A DNA stretch of 64,000 nucleotides from Formosa sediminum (GTDB taxonomy: Bacteria > Bacteroidota > Bacteroidia > Flavobacteriales > Flavobacteriaceae): assembly GCF_007197735.1 (NCBI RefSeq), contig NZ_CP041637.1:2823001-2887000 (forward strand), in the 5' to 3' direction. Positions 1-9,083 of the stretch are shown piece by piece. The position numbers and the translations under genes were made by a program. The notes below the pieces were generated by a model. It saw only the letters and a list, made by a program, of their open reading frames with translations. It searched no databases and was not told the origin of the DNA. Positions within the stretch are counted from its first letter, which is position 1, and each line of letters begins with the position of its first letter.

Positions 1-3000
1 TTATAGTCGCGTCTACCATTCCGTTATCGTTATTGTTTGCTTTTATTTTAATGTATGTTTTTGATGTTTGGGCAAACCTAATGAGTTTAGGTGCTATAGA
101 TTTTGGCATTATAGTAGACGGTGCTGTAATTATTGTTGAAGCTACTGTATTCATTTTCGTCGCTCAAGTCCTTAAAAAAGGAAAAATTACTGCTGAAGAT
201 AGAGATAAAATAGCTTCTAAAGCATCTAAAAAAATGATGAATGCCGCATTTTTTGGTCAGCTCATTATTCTTATTGTGTTTCTTCCAATTCTTGCTCTAG
301 AAGGGATTGAAGGAAAAATGTTTAAACCTATGGCATTGACTTTTATTTTCGCGATGATTGGTGCCATGATTTTGTGTTTAACCTATGTGCCCATGATGTC
401 GGCTTTAATACTTCGTGCACCAAAATCAGATAAACTATCGTACGGCGATACGTTTGTACATTGGGTAGAGCGTAAATACCAACCGTTATTACATTCAGCT
501 TTAAATAAAGGAAAATGGATTGTTGGGTTTGGTGTATTACTTTTTGCACTTACAGTATTTGTGTTTACTAAAATGGGAGGTGAGTTTATTCCGCAACTAG
601 ATGAAGGCGATATTGCGTTTCATGCTATTTTAAAACCAGGAAGTTCACTTACAGAAACTATTGAAACGACGACAAAAATTGAACGCATTGTAAAAGCAAA
701 TTTTCCCGAGGTCGACAAAGTTGTGAGTCGTATTGGTGTCGCTGAAATACCTACAGACCCAATGCCAATGGATTTAGCCGATGTTATTGTAATTCTTAAA
801 CCTAAAAGCGAATGGGTTTCTGCAGACTCTAAAGACGAACTGATTGAGCAGATGAAAGCTGCTGTACAAATTTTACCTGGTGTTAATTACGAATTTACGC
901 AACCCATGGAAATGCGTTTTAATGAACTGCTGGAAGGTGTGCGCGAAGATATTGCCATTAAACTATATGGCGAAGATATTTATGTGTTGTCTGATAAGGC
1001 TGAAGAAGTTACTAAACTTATTGCAGGGATAGAAGGGATAGGAGATATGAAAGCCGAAGCCACAACAGGATTGCCACAGATGACAATTACATATAACCGA
1101 AAGAAGTTAGCTCAATACGGCTTAGAGATTAATAGTTTAAACCAAATCGTTCAATCTGCATTTGCAGGAGGTAAAGCAGGTGTAATTTTTGAAGGCGAAA
1201 AACGATTTGATCTGGTTGTACGGTTACAAGAACAACACCGAACCGATATTACAGATGTACAGAATTTGTTTATAAAATTACCCGATGGGGCGCAAATCCC
1301 ATTAAAGGAAATTGCAAACATCTCGTATAAAGCCGGACCTATGCAAATTAGTCGCGATAATACTAATCGTAGAACATACGTTGGTGTTAATGTTCGTGGT
1401 CGCGATGTAAAATCTTTAGTCACAGAAATTCAAGCAAAACTTGATGCCGAATTAAAATTACCTCCTGGATATTTTATACGCTATGGTGGTGCATTCGAAA
1501 ATCTAGAACGTGCCAGTTCACGTTTACAAATGGTAGTCCCAATTGCTTTATTATTAATTTTTGTCTTAATTTATTTTGCTTTAAAATCATTTCCTCAAAC
1601 ACTCATGATTTACATTGCCATTCCTATGGCAACTATTGGAGGTGTGTTTGCACTTTGGTTACGAGATATGCCTTTTAGTATTTCGGCTGGTGTCGGATTT
1701 ATTGTACTCTTTGGAGTTGCAGTATTAAATGGTTTAGTTATGATTAGTGGTTTAAATGAACTTAAAGACGAAGGTGTTATTAATTTAAAAGACCGCATTT
1801 TTGAAGGAACTAAACGTAGAATCCGCCCGATTATGCTTACTGCATTTACAGATGTGTTAGGGTTTTTACCTATGGCTATTTCAGCTTCTGCTGGAGCTGA
1901 GGTACAACGTCCGTTAGCTACTGTAGTTATTGGTGGGCTATTAACGTCTACGTTATTAACCTTATTCGTGCTTCCTATTTTGTATCATTGGGTAGAAGAA
2001 CGTCAAGATAAAATTACGTTAAAACGTGCTATGGGACCCGCAATTGCTATTTTAGTGTTAAGTTTTGGAGTACCACAAACAGGATATGCACAGCAATTAC
2101 CTATACAAGGACAAGAGTTAAGTATGGCAGAAGCAGTACATATATCTAAAACGCAATACCCTCTATTAAAACAAAAAGCCTTAGCAATAGATAAAGAAGA
2201 AGCGGTAAAAAAGACAGCTTTTGATTTAGGAACAACCAAACTCTATACTGGTGGAGAAGAATTACGTGATGGTGTTGGAGTGTATACTACATTTAATATG
2301 TCGCAAAATGAAATAGATATATTTAGTATTGGTGCCAAAAAACAATTACAAAATCAACGTATCATGTTAGCAGAGCGTGCTTACGAATTATCAGAATTGC
2401 AATTAGCGTTAGAGGTAAAGAAAGCTTGGGCTAAAGCTTATCAAGCTAAAATGCAATTTCAGTTGTACACAGAGTTAGATTCCATTTATACCAAATTTGA
2501 ACAAGCTGTGGCTTTAAATTTTGAGGTTGAAGCCATTTCAAGATTAGAATATGCGGCGGCTAAAAATCAATATTATCAAATTCAGAATGCTAAAGCAAAA
2601 GCATTGAGTGAATATGGTATTGCTTTGCAACAACTTAACTTGTGGTTGGCATCAGATACGTTTTATATTGTACCTAATACATTTGTAACAGACGATAATT
2701 TAAGTTCAGATTCAGACATTGCTCAGCATCCTGCATATCAGTTGGCTGAGTTAGACGTAAAAGTTTCTGAAGCACAATTAAAAGCAGCAAAAGCCAATAG
2801 TTTGCCTAAATTTAATTTACAAGGTGGTTTACAAAAAATAGACGGCACTTCAGGTTTTTATAGCTACCAAGCAGGCGTATCTATTCCGTTTTTATCAGGT
2901 GTTAATCGTGCAGATATTAAAACAGCTAAAATAGATAAAGCCATAGCAGCATCTAATGTAAAATTAAAACAAAACCAAGTAGAATCTGAATATTTACAAG

Positions 3001-3236
3001 CAAAAGCACACTACCAACAATGGTTAGAAGCATGGACATTTTATAATACTAAAGTACTGCCTTTAGCCAAAGAACAACGGCAAGGCGCTTTAGTAGCTTA
3101 TAAAGAAGGCGCTGTAGATTATAGCGGATTTTCACAACTTATAAAAGAAGCGATTCAATCTGAATTAGATGCACAAGAAGCGCTTTTAAATTATTTCAAC
3201 AGTTTATTTGAATTACAATATTTTAATCAGAATTAA
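1..3236 (+). CDS. CzcA/CusA-type RND metal efflux pump fused to a CzcC/TolC-like outer membrane domain (5' end outside window)
   Basis: Inner-membrane heavy-metal/proton antiporter whose polypeptide continues into an outer-membrane efflux factor. The frame is open from base 3 to the window edge, so the gene starts upstream; a TTG at 33 is only an internal codon. The first ~690 visible residues are the C-terminal two thirds of a CzcA protein: the GAIDFGIIVDGAV membrane segment, the periplasmic GGEFIPQLDEGD loop (about residue 182 counted from base 33), the GVAVLNGLVMISG segment and a last helix ending LPILYHW. A second signal-like hydrophobic stretch ending GYAQQ (about residue 690) is followed by a TolC/CzcC-like helical domain with two repeats to the stop. 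It ends one base before the czcB-like gene, so both are surely one operon. The metal is not readable from sequence; Zn/Co/Cd or Cu/Ag are the family options. Confidence 0.95.
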   Translation, partial: IVASTIPLSLLFAFILMYVFDVWANLMSLGAIDFGIIVDGAVIIVEATVFIFVAQVLKKGKITAEDRDKIASKASKKMMNAAFFGQLIILIVFLPILALEGIEGKMFKPMALTFIFAMIGAMILCLTYVPMMSALILRAPKSDKLSYGDTFVHWVERKYQPLLHSALNKGKWIVGFGVLLFALTVFVFTKMGGEFIPQLDEGDIAFHAILKPGSSLTETIETTTKIERIVKANFPEVDKVVSRIGVAEIPTDPMPMDLADVIVILKPKSEWVSADSKDELIEQMKAAVQILPGVNYEFTQPMEMRFNELLEGVREDIAIKLYGEDIYVLSDKAEEVTKLIAGIEGIGDMKAEATTGLPQMTITYNRKKLAQYGLEINSLNQIVQSAFAGGKAGVIFEGEKRFDLVVRLQEQHRTDITDVQNLFIKLPDGAQIPLKEIANISYKAGPMQISRDNTNRRTYVGVNVRGRDVKSLVTEIQAKLDAELKLPPGYFIRYGGAFENLERASSRLQMVVPIALLLIFVLIYFALKSFPQTLMIYIAIPMATIGGVFALWLRDMPFSISAGVGFIVLFGVAVLNGLVMISGLNELKDEGVINLKDRIFEGTKRRIRPIMLTAFTDVLGFLPMAISASAGAEVQRPLATVVIGGLLTSTLLTLFVLPILYHWVEERQDKITLKRAMGPAIAILVLSFGVPQTGYAQQLPIQGQELSMAEAVHISKTQYPLLKQKALAIDKEEAVKKTAFDLGTTKLYTGGEELRDGVGVYTTFNMSQNEIDIFSIGAKKQLQNQRIMLAERAYELSELQLALEVKKAWAKAYQAKMQFQLYTELDSIYTKFEQAVALNFEVEAISRLEYAAAKNQYYQIQNAKAKALSEYGIALQQLNLWLASDTFYIVPNTFVTDDNLSSDSDIAQHPAYQLAELDVKVSEAQLKAAKANSLPKFNLQGGLQKIDGTSGFYSYQAGVSIPFLSGVNRADIKTAKIDKAIAASNVKLKQNQVESEYLQAKAHYQQWLEAWTFYNTKVLPLAKEQRQGALVAYKEGAVDYSGFSQLIKEAIQSELDAQEALLNYFNSLFELQYFNQN

Positions 3237-3237
3237 A

Positions 3238-4440
3238 ATGAAAAAATTATTATATATCGGTGTGTTTACACTTTTTACTAGTCTTGTGAGTTGCGGTTCT
3301 AAAGACGCTAATACGCATGATTCACATGAAGACCATGATGCATCTGAATCGCATCATGATGAGCATGGTGAACATGAAGAAGAAAACGCAGTGCATTTAA
3401 AAACGTCACAGTTTGAAGCCTTAAATATGAAGGTCGATACGTTATCTCTACGCTCAATGGCTGGCTATGTAGAGGCTAATGGAGCATTAGATGTACCTCC
3501 ACAAAATGAAGCAGCCATAACGACTATTGTTGGTGCTAATATTAGTGCGATAAAAGTAATTGAAGGCGATAAAGTCGAAAAAAATCAAGTTGTTGCTTAT
3601 TTATCGCATCCAAATATTATTAAAATGCAAACCGATTATTTAAATGCTTTTAGTAATAGTAACTATTTACAAAAGAATTACGAACGTCAAAAAACACTGT
3701 ATGATTCAGGAGTGGGTTCGGGTGCTAATTTTCAGAAATCCGAAGCAGAGTATCAAGCGTCTAAAGCTTTGGTAAACGGTTTAGGAGCTCAGTTACAATT
3801 ACTACATTTAAATCCAAAAAGCATTCAAAATGGGACTATTTATCAGCAAGTAGCATTGCGTACGCCTATTGAAGGTTATGTTCAAAAAGTTAATGTTAAA
3901 ACAGGCCAATATGTTGCACCTGAAACAGAAGTCTTTGAAATTGTAAATACACATCATGTACACGCAGATTTAATGGTTTTTGAAAAAGATGTACATCTTG
4001 TTAAAATTGGTCAGCATGTAAGATTTACAGTACAATCATTTCCTGAAGATGAATTAATTGCCGAAATTTATTCGGTAAGTCAAAGTTTTGAGGAAAATCC
4101 TAAAGCAGTACATGTGCATGCCGAAATTAAGAATGAAAAAGGTCATTTAATTCCAGGGATGTACATTAAGGGTAAAATTCAGGTTAAAGCATCAGCATCT
4201 TTAGCAATTCCAGAACAAGCTATCTACAAAGAAGGAGATCGTTTTTATGTGTTTAAAGCTAAAGCAGAACCTGAAGCATGGCAGTTTGAACCTGTAGAAG
4301 TTATACTTGGAGCAAAAGATGGGGAATGGCAAGCTGTTACTTTTTTAGAAACGCTTGATAAAGCAACCCAATTTGCATTAAATAATGCATACTATTTAAG
4401 TGCAGAACTAAAAAAAGCAAGCGCAGGACACCATCATTAA
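3238..4440 (+). CDS. CzcB-like periplasmic adaptor (membrane fusion) lipoprotein
   Basis: Adaptor linking the RND pump to the outer membrane. I chose the ATG at 3238, one base after the pump's stop, because it gives a clean lipoprotein signal (MKKLLYIGVF..., lipobox LVSC, Cys near residue 19); an upstream in-frame start at 3208 would lie inside the pump gene. After the Cys comes a very His/Asp/Glu-rich stretch (about residues 25-50) and the protein ends GHHH, a likely metal-binding tail. The middle has the barrel-sandwich hybrid halves flanking a helical hairpin (DYLNAFSNSNYLQKNYERQK) and a beta-barrel (LRTPIEGYVQKVNVKTGQYV). Length (400 aa) is normal for HlyD/CzcB adaptors. Same operon as the pump. 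Confidence 0.93.
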   Translation: MKKLLYIGVFTLFTSLVSCGSKDANTHDSHEDHDASESHHDEHGEHEEENAVHLKTSQFEALNMKVDTLSLRSMAGYVEANGALDVPPQNEAAITTIVGANISAIKVIEGDKVEKNQVVAYLSHPNIIKMQTDYLNAFSNSNYLQKNYERQKTLYDSGVGSGANFQKSEAEYQASKALVNGLGAQLQLLHLNPKSIQNGTIYQQVALRTPIEGYVQKVNVKTGQYVAPETEVFEIVNTHHVHADLMVFEKDVHLVKIGQHVRFTVQSFPEDELIAEIYSVSQSFEENPKAVHVHAEIKNEKGHLIPGMYIKGKIQVKASASLAIPEQAIYKEGDRFYVFKAKAEPEAWQFEPVEVILGAKDGEWQAVTFLETLDKATQFALNNAYYLSAELKKASAGHHH

Positions 4441-4532
4441 ATTATTCGTTTATAACGTATCTCTTTTGATACTGATATGAAACTGCGACTTTAAACAAGT
4501 TAATCTGTTCATTTCAATAAAAAAAATATATA

Positions 4533-4949
4533 ATGCAAGGAGTAGAAGCCTTTTTAGAATCTAAAAGTATTCGTGTCACCGCGATGCGAATACTTATTTG
4601 CAATTTTTTAGCTGAAAAAAAAGAAGCGGTAACGTTAAGCGATATCGAAAATGCATTTGATAAAGCAGATCGAACTACGCTTTACCGTACTATTAAAACA
4701 TTTGAAGATAAAGAAATAGTACATCAAATAGATGATGGTACAGGAGTTACTAAGTATGCCTTATGCGAACCCAATTGCCATTGCGATTTAGAAACAGACT
4801 TGCATCTTCACTTTCACTGTACCCAATGTACAAGTACAGTGTGTTTAACAGATCATAAAATACCTAAAATAAAAGTGCCTAAAGGTTATGTGGCAGAACA
4901 TGTTAATTTAGTGGTAAAAGGCATTTGTGATAAGTGTAATGCGAATTAA
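4533..4949 (+). CDS. Fur-family metal-responsive transcriptional regulator
   Basis: Short winged-helix repressor of the Fur/Zur type (138 aa). The N-terminal half is the DNA-binding domain with the characteristic DRTTLYRTIKTFEDKEIVHQI segment (about residues 46-66). The C-terminal half carries a His-rich dimerisation/metal site (HLHFHC) and two CxxC pairs (CTQC and CDKC) that form the structural zinc site. It sits between the metal efflux operon and the metal ATPase gene, so it most likely senses the exported metal. Fur proteins usually repress uptake genes; here the neighbours are efflux genes, so its targets and sign of control are uncertain. The 92-bp gap upstream makes a separate promoter possible. 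Confidence 0.92.
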   Translation: MQGVEAFLESKSIRVTAMRILICNFLAEKKEAVTLSDIENAFDKADRTTLYRTIKTFEDKEIVHQIDDGTGVTKYALCEPNCHCDLETDLHLHFHCTQCTSTVCLTDHKIPKIKVPKGYVAEHVNLVVKGICDKCNAN

Positions 4950-4968
4950 TGCACTTCCATTGCATTAA
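4946..4968. promoter_or_regulatory. Inverted repeat between Fur-family gene and metal ATPase, candidate operator
   Basis: Perfect 8-bp inverted repeat TTAATGCA / TGCATTAA with a 7-bp spacer. It overlaps the stop codon of the Fur-family gene and lies about 40 bp upstream of the ATPase start. No T-run follows, which argues against a terminator. Size and place suit a metal-regulator box controlling the ATPase, but it does not match the classic Fur box. Confidence 0.4.
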
Positions 4969-5009
4969 AAAATTGGTCATCTTTGATGTATATTTTAATA
5001 AAAGTTACG

Positions 5010-6944
5010 ATGAGTAATATACATACAGAACCAAATCAAGATCAAGGGCATTGTTGTGGTAATGCGCATTGCCAAACACAAGAGACTGCTACAAGTAATC
5101 CATATAGACCCGCATTACTAAGTTTTATATTATTACTAATTGGCTTAACTCTAGATTATTTTAAAGTTTCTTTTTTTACATCTGTGGTGAGGATTTTATG
5201 GTTTACTGCGGCATATATTCCTGTAGGTTTTCCTGTTTTAAAAGCGAGTTGGCAAAGTATAAAAGCAGGAGCCTTTTTTACGGAATTTTTTTTAATGACT
5301 ATTGCCACATTGGGAGCTTTTGCGCTAGGCGAATATCCAGAAGCTGTAACGGTAATGTTATTTTATGCTATAGGAGAATTATTTCAAGATGCTGCGGTTA
5401 CAAAAGCAAGAGGAAACATTAAAGCTTTACTTGATGTTCGTCCTAAAGAAGCGAATGTTTTTAGAGCAGGAAATTATATTTCAGTTGCTCCAGAACAGGT
5501 TGTCATAGGAGAAACAATACAGGTTAAAGTAGGAGAAAAAGTGCCTTTAGATGGTCTACTCATTTCAGCTAAGGCGGCTTTAAATACAGCTGCATTAACA
5601 GGAGAAAGTAAACCAAGTCGTACTTATAAAGGAGAAGAGGTATTTGCAGGGAGCATAAATCTAGAAGGCGTTATAGAAGTTAAAGTCACTAGAGCATTTA
5701 AAGATAGTTCAATTTCCAGAATTTTAGAATTGGTACAGAATGCAACAGCAAGGAAATCTAAAACAGAGTTATTTATAAGAAAATTTGCGAAAATTTATAC
5801 GCCAATTGTGGTGTATTTAGCTATAGGTATAACAGTATTACCTTATTTTTTCGTATCAGACTATGTGTTTGGAGATTGGCTGTATCGAGCTTTAATATTC
5901 TTAGTGATTTCATGCCCATGTGCTTTGGTGATTTCTATTCCTTTAGGATATTTTGGCGGACTTGGAGCAGCATCTAAACATGGTATTTTATTTAAAGGCG
6001 CTTCATTTTTAGATACTATTAGTAAGGTTAAAACAGTAGTTCTAGATAAAACAGGAACTCTAACGCAAGGTGTATTCAAGATAAAGACTATTAAAACTTT
6101 TGGGATTGATGAATTAAAATTTATGAAATACCTACAAGCTATAGAATCACAATCGACACATCCTATTGCTAAAGCCATTATGAAGTATCCTACAAATGAT
6201 TATTTTAAAGCCACACATGTAAAAGAACTAGCAGGAAAGGGATTAAGCGGAGTAGTAGATTCAAAAACTATTTTGGTAGGGAATGCTACATTAATGGCAA
6301 CGTATAATATTGAAATTCCAGAAGCGTGTAAAGAGATAATTGAGTCTGTGGTATATGTTGCTTTAGCAGATAAATTTATGGGATATGTTATTATTGCAGA
6401 TGAGCTAAAACAAGATGCTAAACAAGCTATAGAAAAATTACAACAGTTGGGGGTTCGTGATGTGATTATGCTATCAGGAGATAAAGATAGTATCACCAAA
6501 CAAGTTGCTAGAGATTTAAATATTAAAATAGCTAAGGGCGAATTGTTACCCGAAGATAAATTGCATGAAGTAGCACAATTACAACAGCACAGCACACATA
6601 AAGTTGCATTTGTTGGAGATGGTATTAATGATGCACCGGTGTTAGCAACTAGTGATGTTGGTATTGCTATGGGCGGATTAGGTAGTGATGTGGCAATAGA
6701 AACGGCCGATGTAGTTATTCAAACAGATCAGCCTTCAAAAATTTCTCAAGCCATACAAATAGGACGTGCAACGCGTGCTATAGTTTGGCAAAATATTATT
6801 TTAGCATTTGGTATTAAATTAGTTGTTCTTATTCTGGGAGCAAGCGGATTGGCAACCATGTGGGAAGCAGTGTTTGCAGATGTTGGTGTAGCTCTATTAG
6901 CCATATTAAATGCAGTTCGGTTACAACGTATGACTTGGGATTAA
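5010..6944 (+). CDS. Heavy-metal P1B-type ATPase (Zn/Cd/Co/Pb exporter type)
   Basis: ATP-driven export of a soft or transition metal across the inner membrane. The start at 5010 gives MSNIHTEP; in-frame TTG/ATG codons at 4983/4986 add a poor leader. The protein (644 aa) has a short Cys/His-rich tail (GHCCGNAHCQTQ) instead of a full GMxCxxC domain, then paired membrane helices. The actuator motif TGES is near residue 197, the metal-binding SCPCAL motif near 301, the phosphorylated Asp in DKTGTLT near 345, the HP motif (STHPIA) near 381 and GDGINDAP near 535. A CPC motif with a short His/Cys tail fits ZntA/CadA-like Zn2+/Cd2+ pumps better than Cu pumps. It follows the Fur-family gene with a 60-bp gap and probably belongs to the same regulon. 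Confidence 0.94.
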   Translation: MSNIHTEPNQDQGHCCGNAHCQTQETATSNPYRPALLSFILLLIGLTLDYFKVSFFTSVVRILWFTAAYIPVGFPVLKASWQSIKAGAFFTEFFLMTIATLGAFALGEYPEAVTVMLFYAIGELFQDAAVTKARGNIKALLDVRPKEANVFRAGNYISVAPEQVVIGETIQVKVGEKVPLDGLLISAKAALNTAALTGESKPSRTYKGEEVFAGSINLEGVIEVKVTRAFKDSSISRILELVQNATARKSKTELFIRKFAKIYTPIVVYLAIGITVLPYFFVSDYVFGDWLYRALIFLVISCPCALVISIPLGYFGGLGAASKHGILFKGASFLDTISKVKTVVLDKTGTLTQGVFKIKTIKTFGIDELKFMKYLQAIESQSTHPIAKAIMKYPTNDYFKATHVKELAGKGLSGVVDSKTILVGNATLMATYNIEIPEACKEIIESVVYVALADKFMGYVIIADELKQDAKQAIEKLQQLGVRDVIMLSGDKDSITKQVARDLNIKIAKGELLPEDKLHEVAQLQQHSTHKVAFVGDGINDAPVLATSDVGIAMGGLGSDVAIETADVVIQTDQPSKISQAIQIGRATRAIVWQNIILAFGIKLVVLILGASGLATMWEAVFADVGVALLAILNAVRLQRMTWD

Positions 6945-7036
6945 GTTTTCTTTTAAGAAGGCTTATTGCTTTGTGTTGATGCTTTTTGGAGTTACTAAAT
7001 CTATATTAAAAATTATGCGTGCATAATAAATTAAGT

Positions 7037-7044
7037 TATATTTG
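7037..7044 (+). promoter_or_regulatory. Candidate -7 box (TATATTTG)
   Basis: Exact match to the Bacteroidota -7 consensus TAnnTTTG, ending 22 bp before the ATG of the nitronate-monooxygenase-like gene. No clear TTG -33 box is seen at the usual spacing. Confidence 0.45.
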
Positions 7045-7066
7045 TTAGAACCGATGTATTAAAATT

Positions 7067-8014
7067 ATGCAAACAAAACTTACTAATTTATTACAAATTA
7101 AGTACCCAATAATATTGGCTCCCATGTTTTTAGTCTCTAATGTAGCTATGGTTAAAGCAGCTATGCAAAGTGGTATTGCAGGTTGTATTCCTGCATTAAA
7201 CTATAGAACTTTACCAGAATTAAAATCGGCCATAAACGAATTAAAAGCAGTAAAAGTAAAGGGTGGAGCATTCGGGTTTAATTTAATCGTAAATAAATCT
7301 AATATCAAGTATAAAGACCAATTAGAAGTCTTGTGTCAAGAAGGGTGCGATTTTATAATTACATCTTTAGGCAGTCCTGAAGAAACCATTAAAAAAGCAC
7401 ATGAAGCGGGAATAAAAGTGTTTTGCGATGTTACCGATTTAAAGTCTGCTCAAAAAGTTGAAGGGTTAGGAGCAGATGCAATAATTGCCGTAAATAACCA
7501 AGCAGGTGGACACCGTGGCGAATTATCGCCTAGAGCTTTAATTCAAGAACTGACATTACATTGTAATATTCCGGTAATCTCTGCAGGAGGTGTGGGAACT
7601 CGTGCAGATGTAGAAACTATGATTAAATATGGAGCAGCTGGTGTATCTGTTGGAAGCCCGTTTATTGCTTCGGTAGAAGCCGGGGTGACAAAAGAATATA
7701 AACAAGCCTGTGTAGATTACGGAGCCAAAGATATTGTGATGACTGAACGTATTTCTGGTACACCATGCACAGTAATAAACACGCCTTATGTTCAGAATAT
7801 AGGTACTTCACAACCTTGGTATGAAAAATTATTGAATAAAAATAAAAGCCTTAAAAAATGGGTAAAAATGATGCGCTTCGCAATAGGCATGAAAGCCACA
7901 GAAAAAGCAGCTAAAGAAGTCACTTATAAAACCGTTTGGGTTGCAGGACCAAGTATAGAGTATACGAAGTCTATTTTACCTGTAAAAGATATTGTCTCTA
8001 AATTAGTAAACTAA
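7067..8014 (+). CDS. NAD(P)H-dependent flavin oxidoreductase, nitronate monooxygenase / FabK-like family
   Basis: FMN-binding TIM-barrel enzyme of the 2-nitropropane dioxygenase family (315 aa). Seen: the N-terminal PIILAPMFLVSN motif, VNNQAGGHRGE with the family His (about residue 149), and the phosphate-binding GGVGTRADVETMIKYGAAGVSVGSPF segment. Members oxidise alkyl nitronates, or act as enoyl-ACP reductase (FabK) or quinone reductase; the sequence does not separate these. It is monocistronic, with its own -7 box, and its 3' end overlaps the convergent acetyltransferase gene by 4 bp. Confidence 0.85.
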   Translation: MQTKLTNLLQIKYPIILAPMFLVSNVAMVKAAMQSGIAGCIPALNYRTLPELKSAINELKAVKVKGGAFGFNLIVNKSNIKYKDQLEVLCQEGCDFIITSLGSPEETIKKAHEAGIKVFCDVTDLKSAQKVEGLGADAIIAVNNQAGGHRGELSPRALIQELTLHCNIPVISAGGVGTRADVETMIKYGAAGVSVGSPFIASVEAGVTKEYKQACVDYGAKDIVMTERISGTPCTVINTPYVQNIGTSQPWYEKLLNKNKSLKKWVKMMRFAIGMKATEKAAKEVTYKTVWVAGPSIEYTKSILPVKDIVSKLVN

Positions 8015-8595
8015 TAGCTGTTTTTAAAATCTTTAAATACTGTGGTTTTTAAAACGTCCCATTCGGCTTTCAATATCCCATAAATACAAGTGTTTCGTTT
8101 ATAGCCATCAAGTAAATACAGATTCTGTCTTAGAATCCCTTCTAGAGTGCCACCTATACCTTCTATAGCTTTTCTAGAACGTATATTGCGTTCATCTACC
8201 TTAAATTCTACCCTTTCATATTCTAGGCGTTCAAAAGCATATTGTAACATTAAAAATTTCATATGGGCATTAAGTCCGGTGCCATGAAATTCATATCCAA
8301 TCCAGGTTGAGCCAATATCTAAAACCTTTTGTTTCGCATTTATATTCATAAACCGTGTACAGCCTGCATAAGCATTTTTCGATTTGTCGAATACCAAAAA
8401 TGGGATACAGGTATTATGATAGTAGCCATCTAAAGCCGTTTGTACATAGTTTTTTAAAGTTTCTTCTGTAGCAATATCTGTAGGTGAATATTTTACGAGA
8501 TCCTCTTGCTTGGCAATTGGAATTAGCGACTTGTAATTACTTAAATCTAAAAGCGTGAGTTTTACACGACTATCTTCTAATTGTTGAATGTTCAT
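8011..8595 (-). CDS. GNAT-family N-acetyltransferase (RimJ/RimL-like)
   Basis: Predicted acetyl-CoA-dependent acyltransferase of 194 aa. It has the GNAT fold pattern: strand with GCTRFMNINAKQKVLDIGSTWIG, then the acetyl-CoA-binding stretch ending in GTGLNAHMKFLMLQYAFERLEYERVEFKVD, and the RNIRSRKAIEGIGGTLEGILRQ motif typical of RimJ/RimL-type enzymes that modify N-terminal amino groups or small molecules. The substrate is not readable. Convergent with the preceding gene (4-bp overlap) and divergent from the thioesterase gene. Confidence 0.85.
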   Translation of the reverse strand: MNIQQLEDSRVKLTLLDLSNYKSLIPIAKQEDLVKYSPTDIATEETLKNYVQTALDGYYHNTCIPFLVFDKSKNAYAGCTRFMNINAKQKVLDIGSTWIGYEFHGTGLNAHMKFLMLQYAFERLEYERVEFKVDERNIRSRKAIEGIGGTLEGILRQNLYLLDGYKRNTCIYGILKAEWDVLKTTVFKDFKNSY

Positions 8596-8627
8596 AAGGA
8601 GGATGAATTTATCTGCAACACGTTTTG

Positions 8628-8635
8628 TACTTTTG
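8628..8635 (+). promoter_or_regulatory. Candidate -7 box (TACTTTTG) of the menaquinone operon
   Basis: Matches TAnnTTTG, 22 bp before the ATG of the hotdog thioesterase gene that opens the men cluster. It lies in the divergent gap shared with the acetyltransferase gene. Confidence 0.45.
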
Positions 8636-8657
8636 TAGTTCTAAATATACGTTTTAT

Positions 8658-9083
8658 ATGAAACCCACAAAAGAAGATGTGCTTAAACAAGCCAATGCAG
8701 CTTGTAAAAACACACTAATGGAAACGTTGCAAATTGAAATTGTAGATTATACTGAAGACACTTTAGTTGCTAAAATGCCTGTAAACGCTAGAGTGCATCA
8801 GCCAGACGGAGTATTACACGGCGGTGCAACAGCCGCTTTAGCCGAAAGTGTTGGTAGTTTTGCCTCGCATATTTTTTTAGATACATCTGAGTTTTTTGTT
8901 CGTGGATTAGAAATTACTGCAAATCATTTAAAAAGTGTTAAATCGGGGAATGTTTACGCTAAAGCTTCATTTATTCACAAAGGAAGAACAACTCAGCTTA
9001 TAGATATTCGTGTGACAGATGATGACGATCAATTGATTTCACTTTGTAAATTATCTACTATTACCTTACCCAAGAAAAAGTAA
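8658..9083 (+). CDS. Hotdog-fold thioesterase (PaaI/MenI-like), probable DHNA-CoA thioesterase
   Basis: 141-aa single hotdog-domain protein; the ATG at 8658 (MKPTKEDVL) is chosen over an in-frame start at 8625 because it lies after the -7 box and begins the conserved fold. The HQPDGVLHGGATAALAESVGS segment (about residues 44-64) carries the family's HGG...E active-site pattern. Paralogues hydrolyse phenylacetyl-CoA derivatives, but its place directly before menF (stop abuts the menF ATG) makes 1,4-dihydroxy-2-naphthoyl-CoA hydrolysis, the MenI step between MenB and MenA, the best guess. Confidence 0.85.
   Translation: MKPTKEDVLKQANAACKNTLMETLQIEIVDYTEDTLVAKMPVNARVHQPDGVLHGGATAALAESVGSFASHIFLDTSEFFVRGLEITANHLKSVKSGNVYAKASFIHKGRTTQLIDIRVTDDDDQLISLCKLSTITLPKKK

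Noticed and set aside
4462-4480. Short inverted repeat GTATC...GATAC upstream of the Fur-family gene.
   Set aside because: Only 5 bp, in AT-rich DNA; expected by chance and no second support.
4983-5009. Earlier TTG/ATG starts for the metal ATPase.
   Set aside because: They add a short hydrophobic leader (MMYILIKVT) in front of a normal soluble N-terminus; the ATG at 5010 fits the family better.
5861-6595. Antisense open frames inside the metal ATPase gene.
   Set aside because: They lie wholly within a well-supported gene, have no recognisable domain and are Cys/Ser/Ile-rich as expected of reversed codons.
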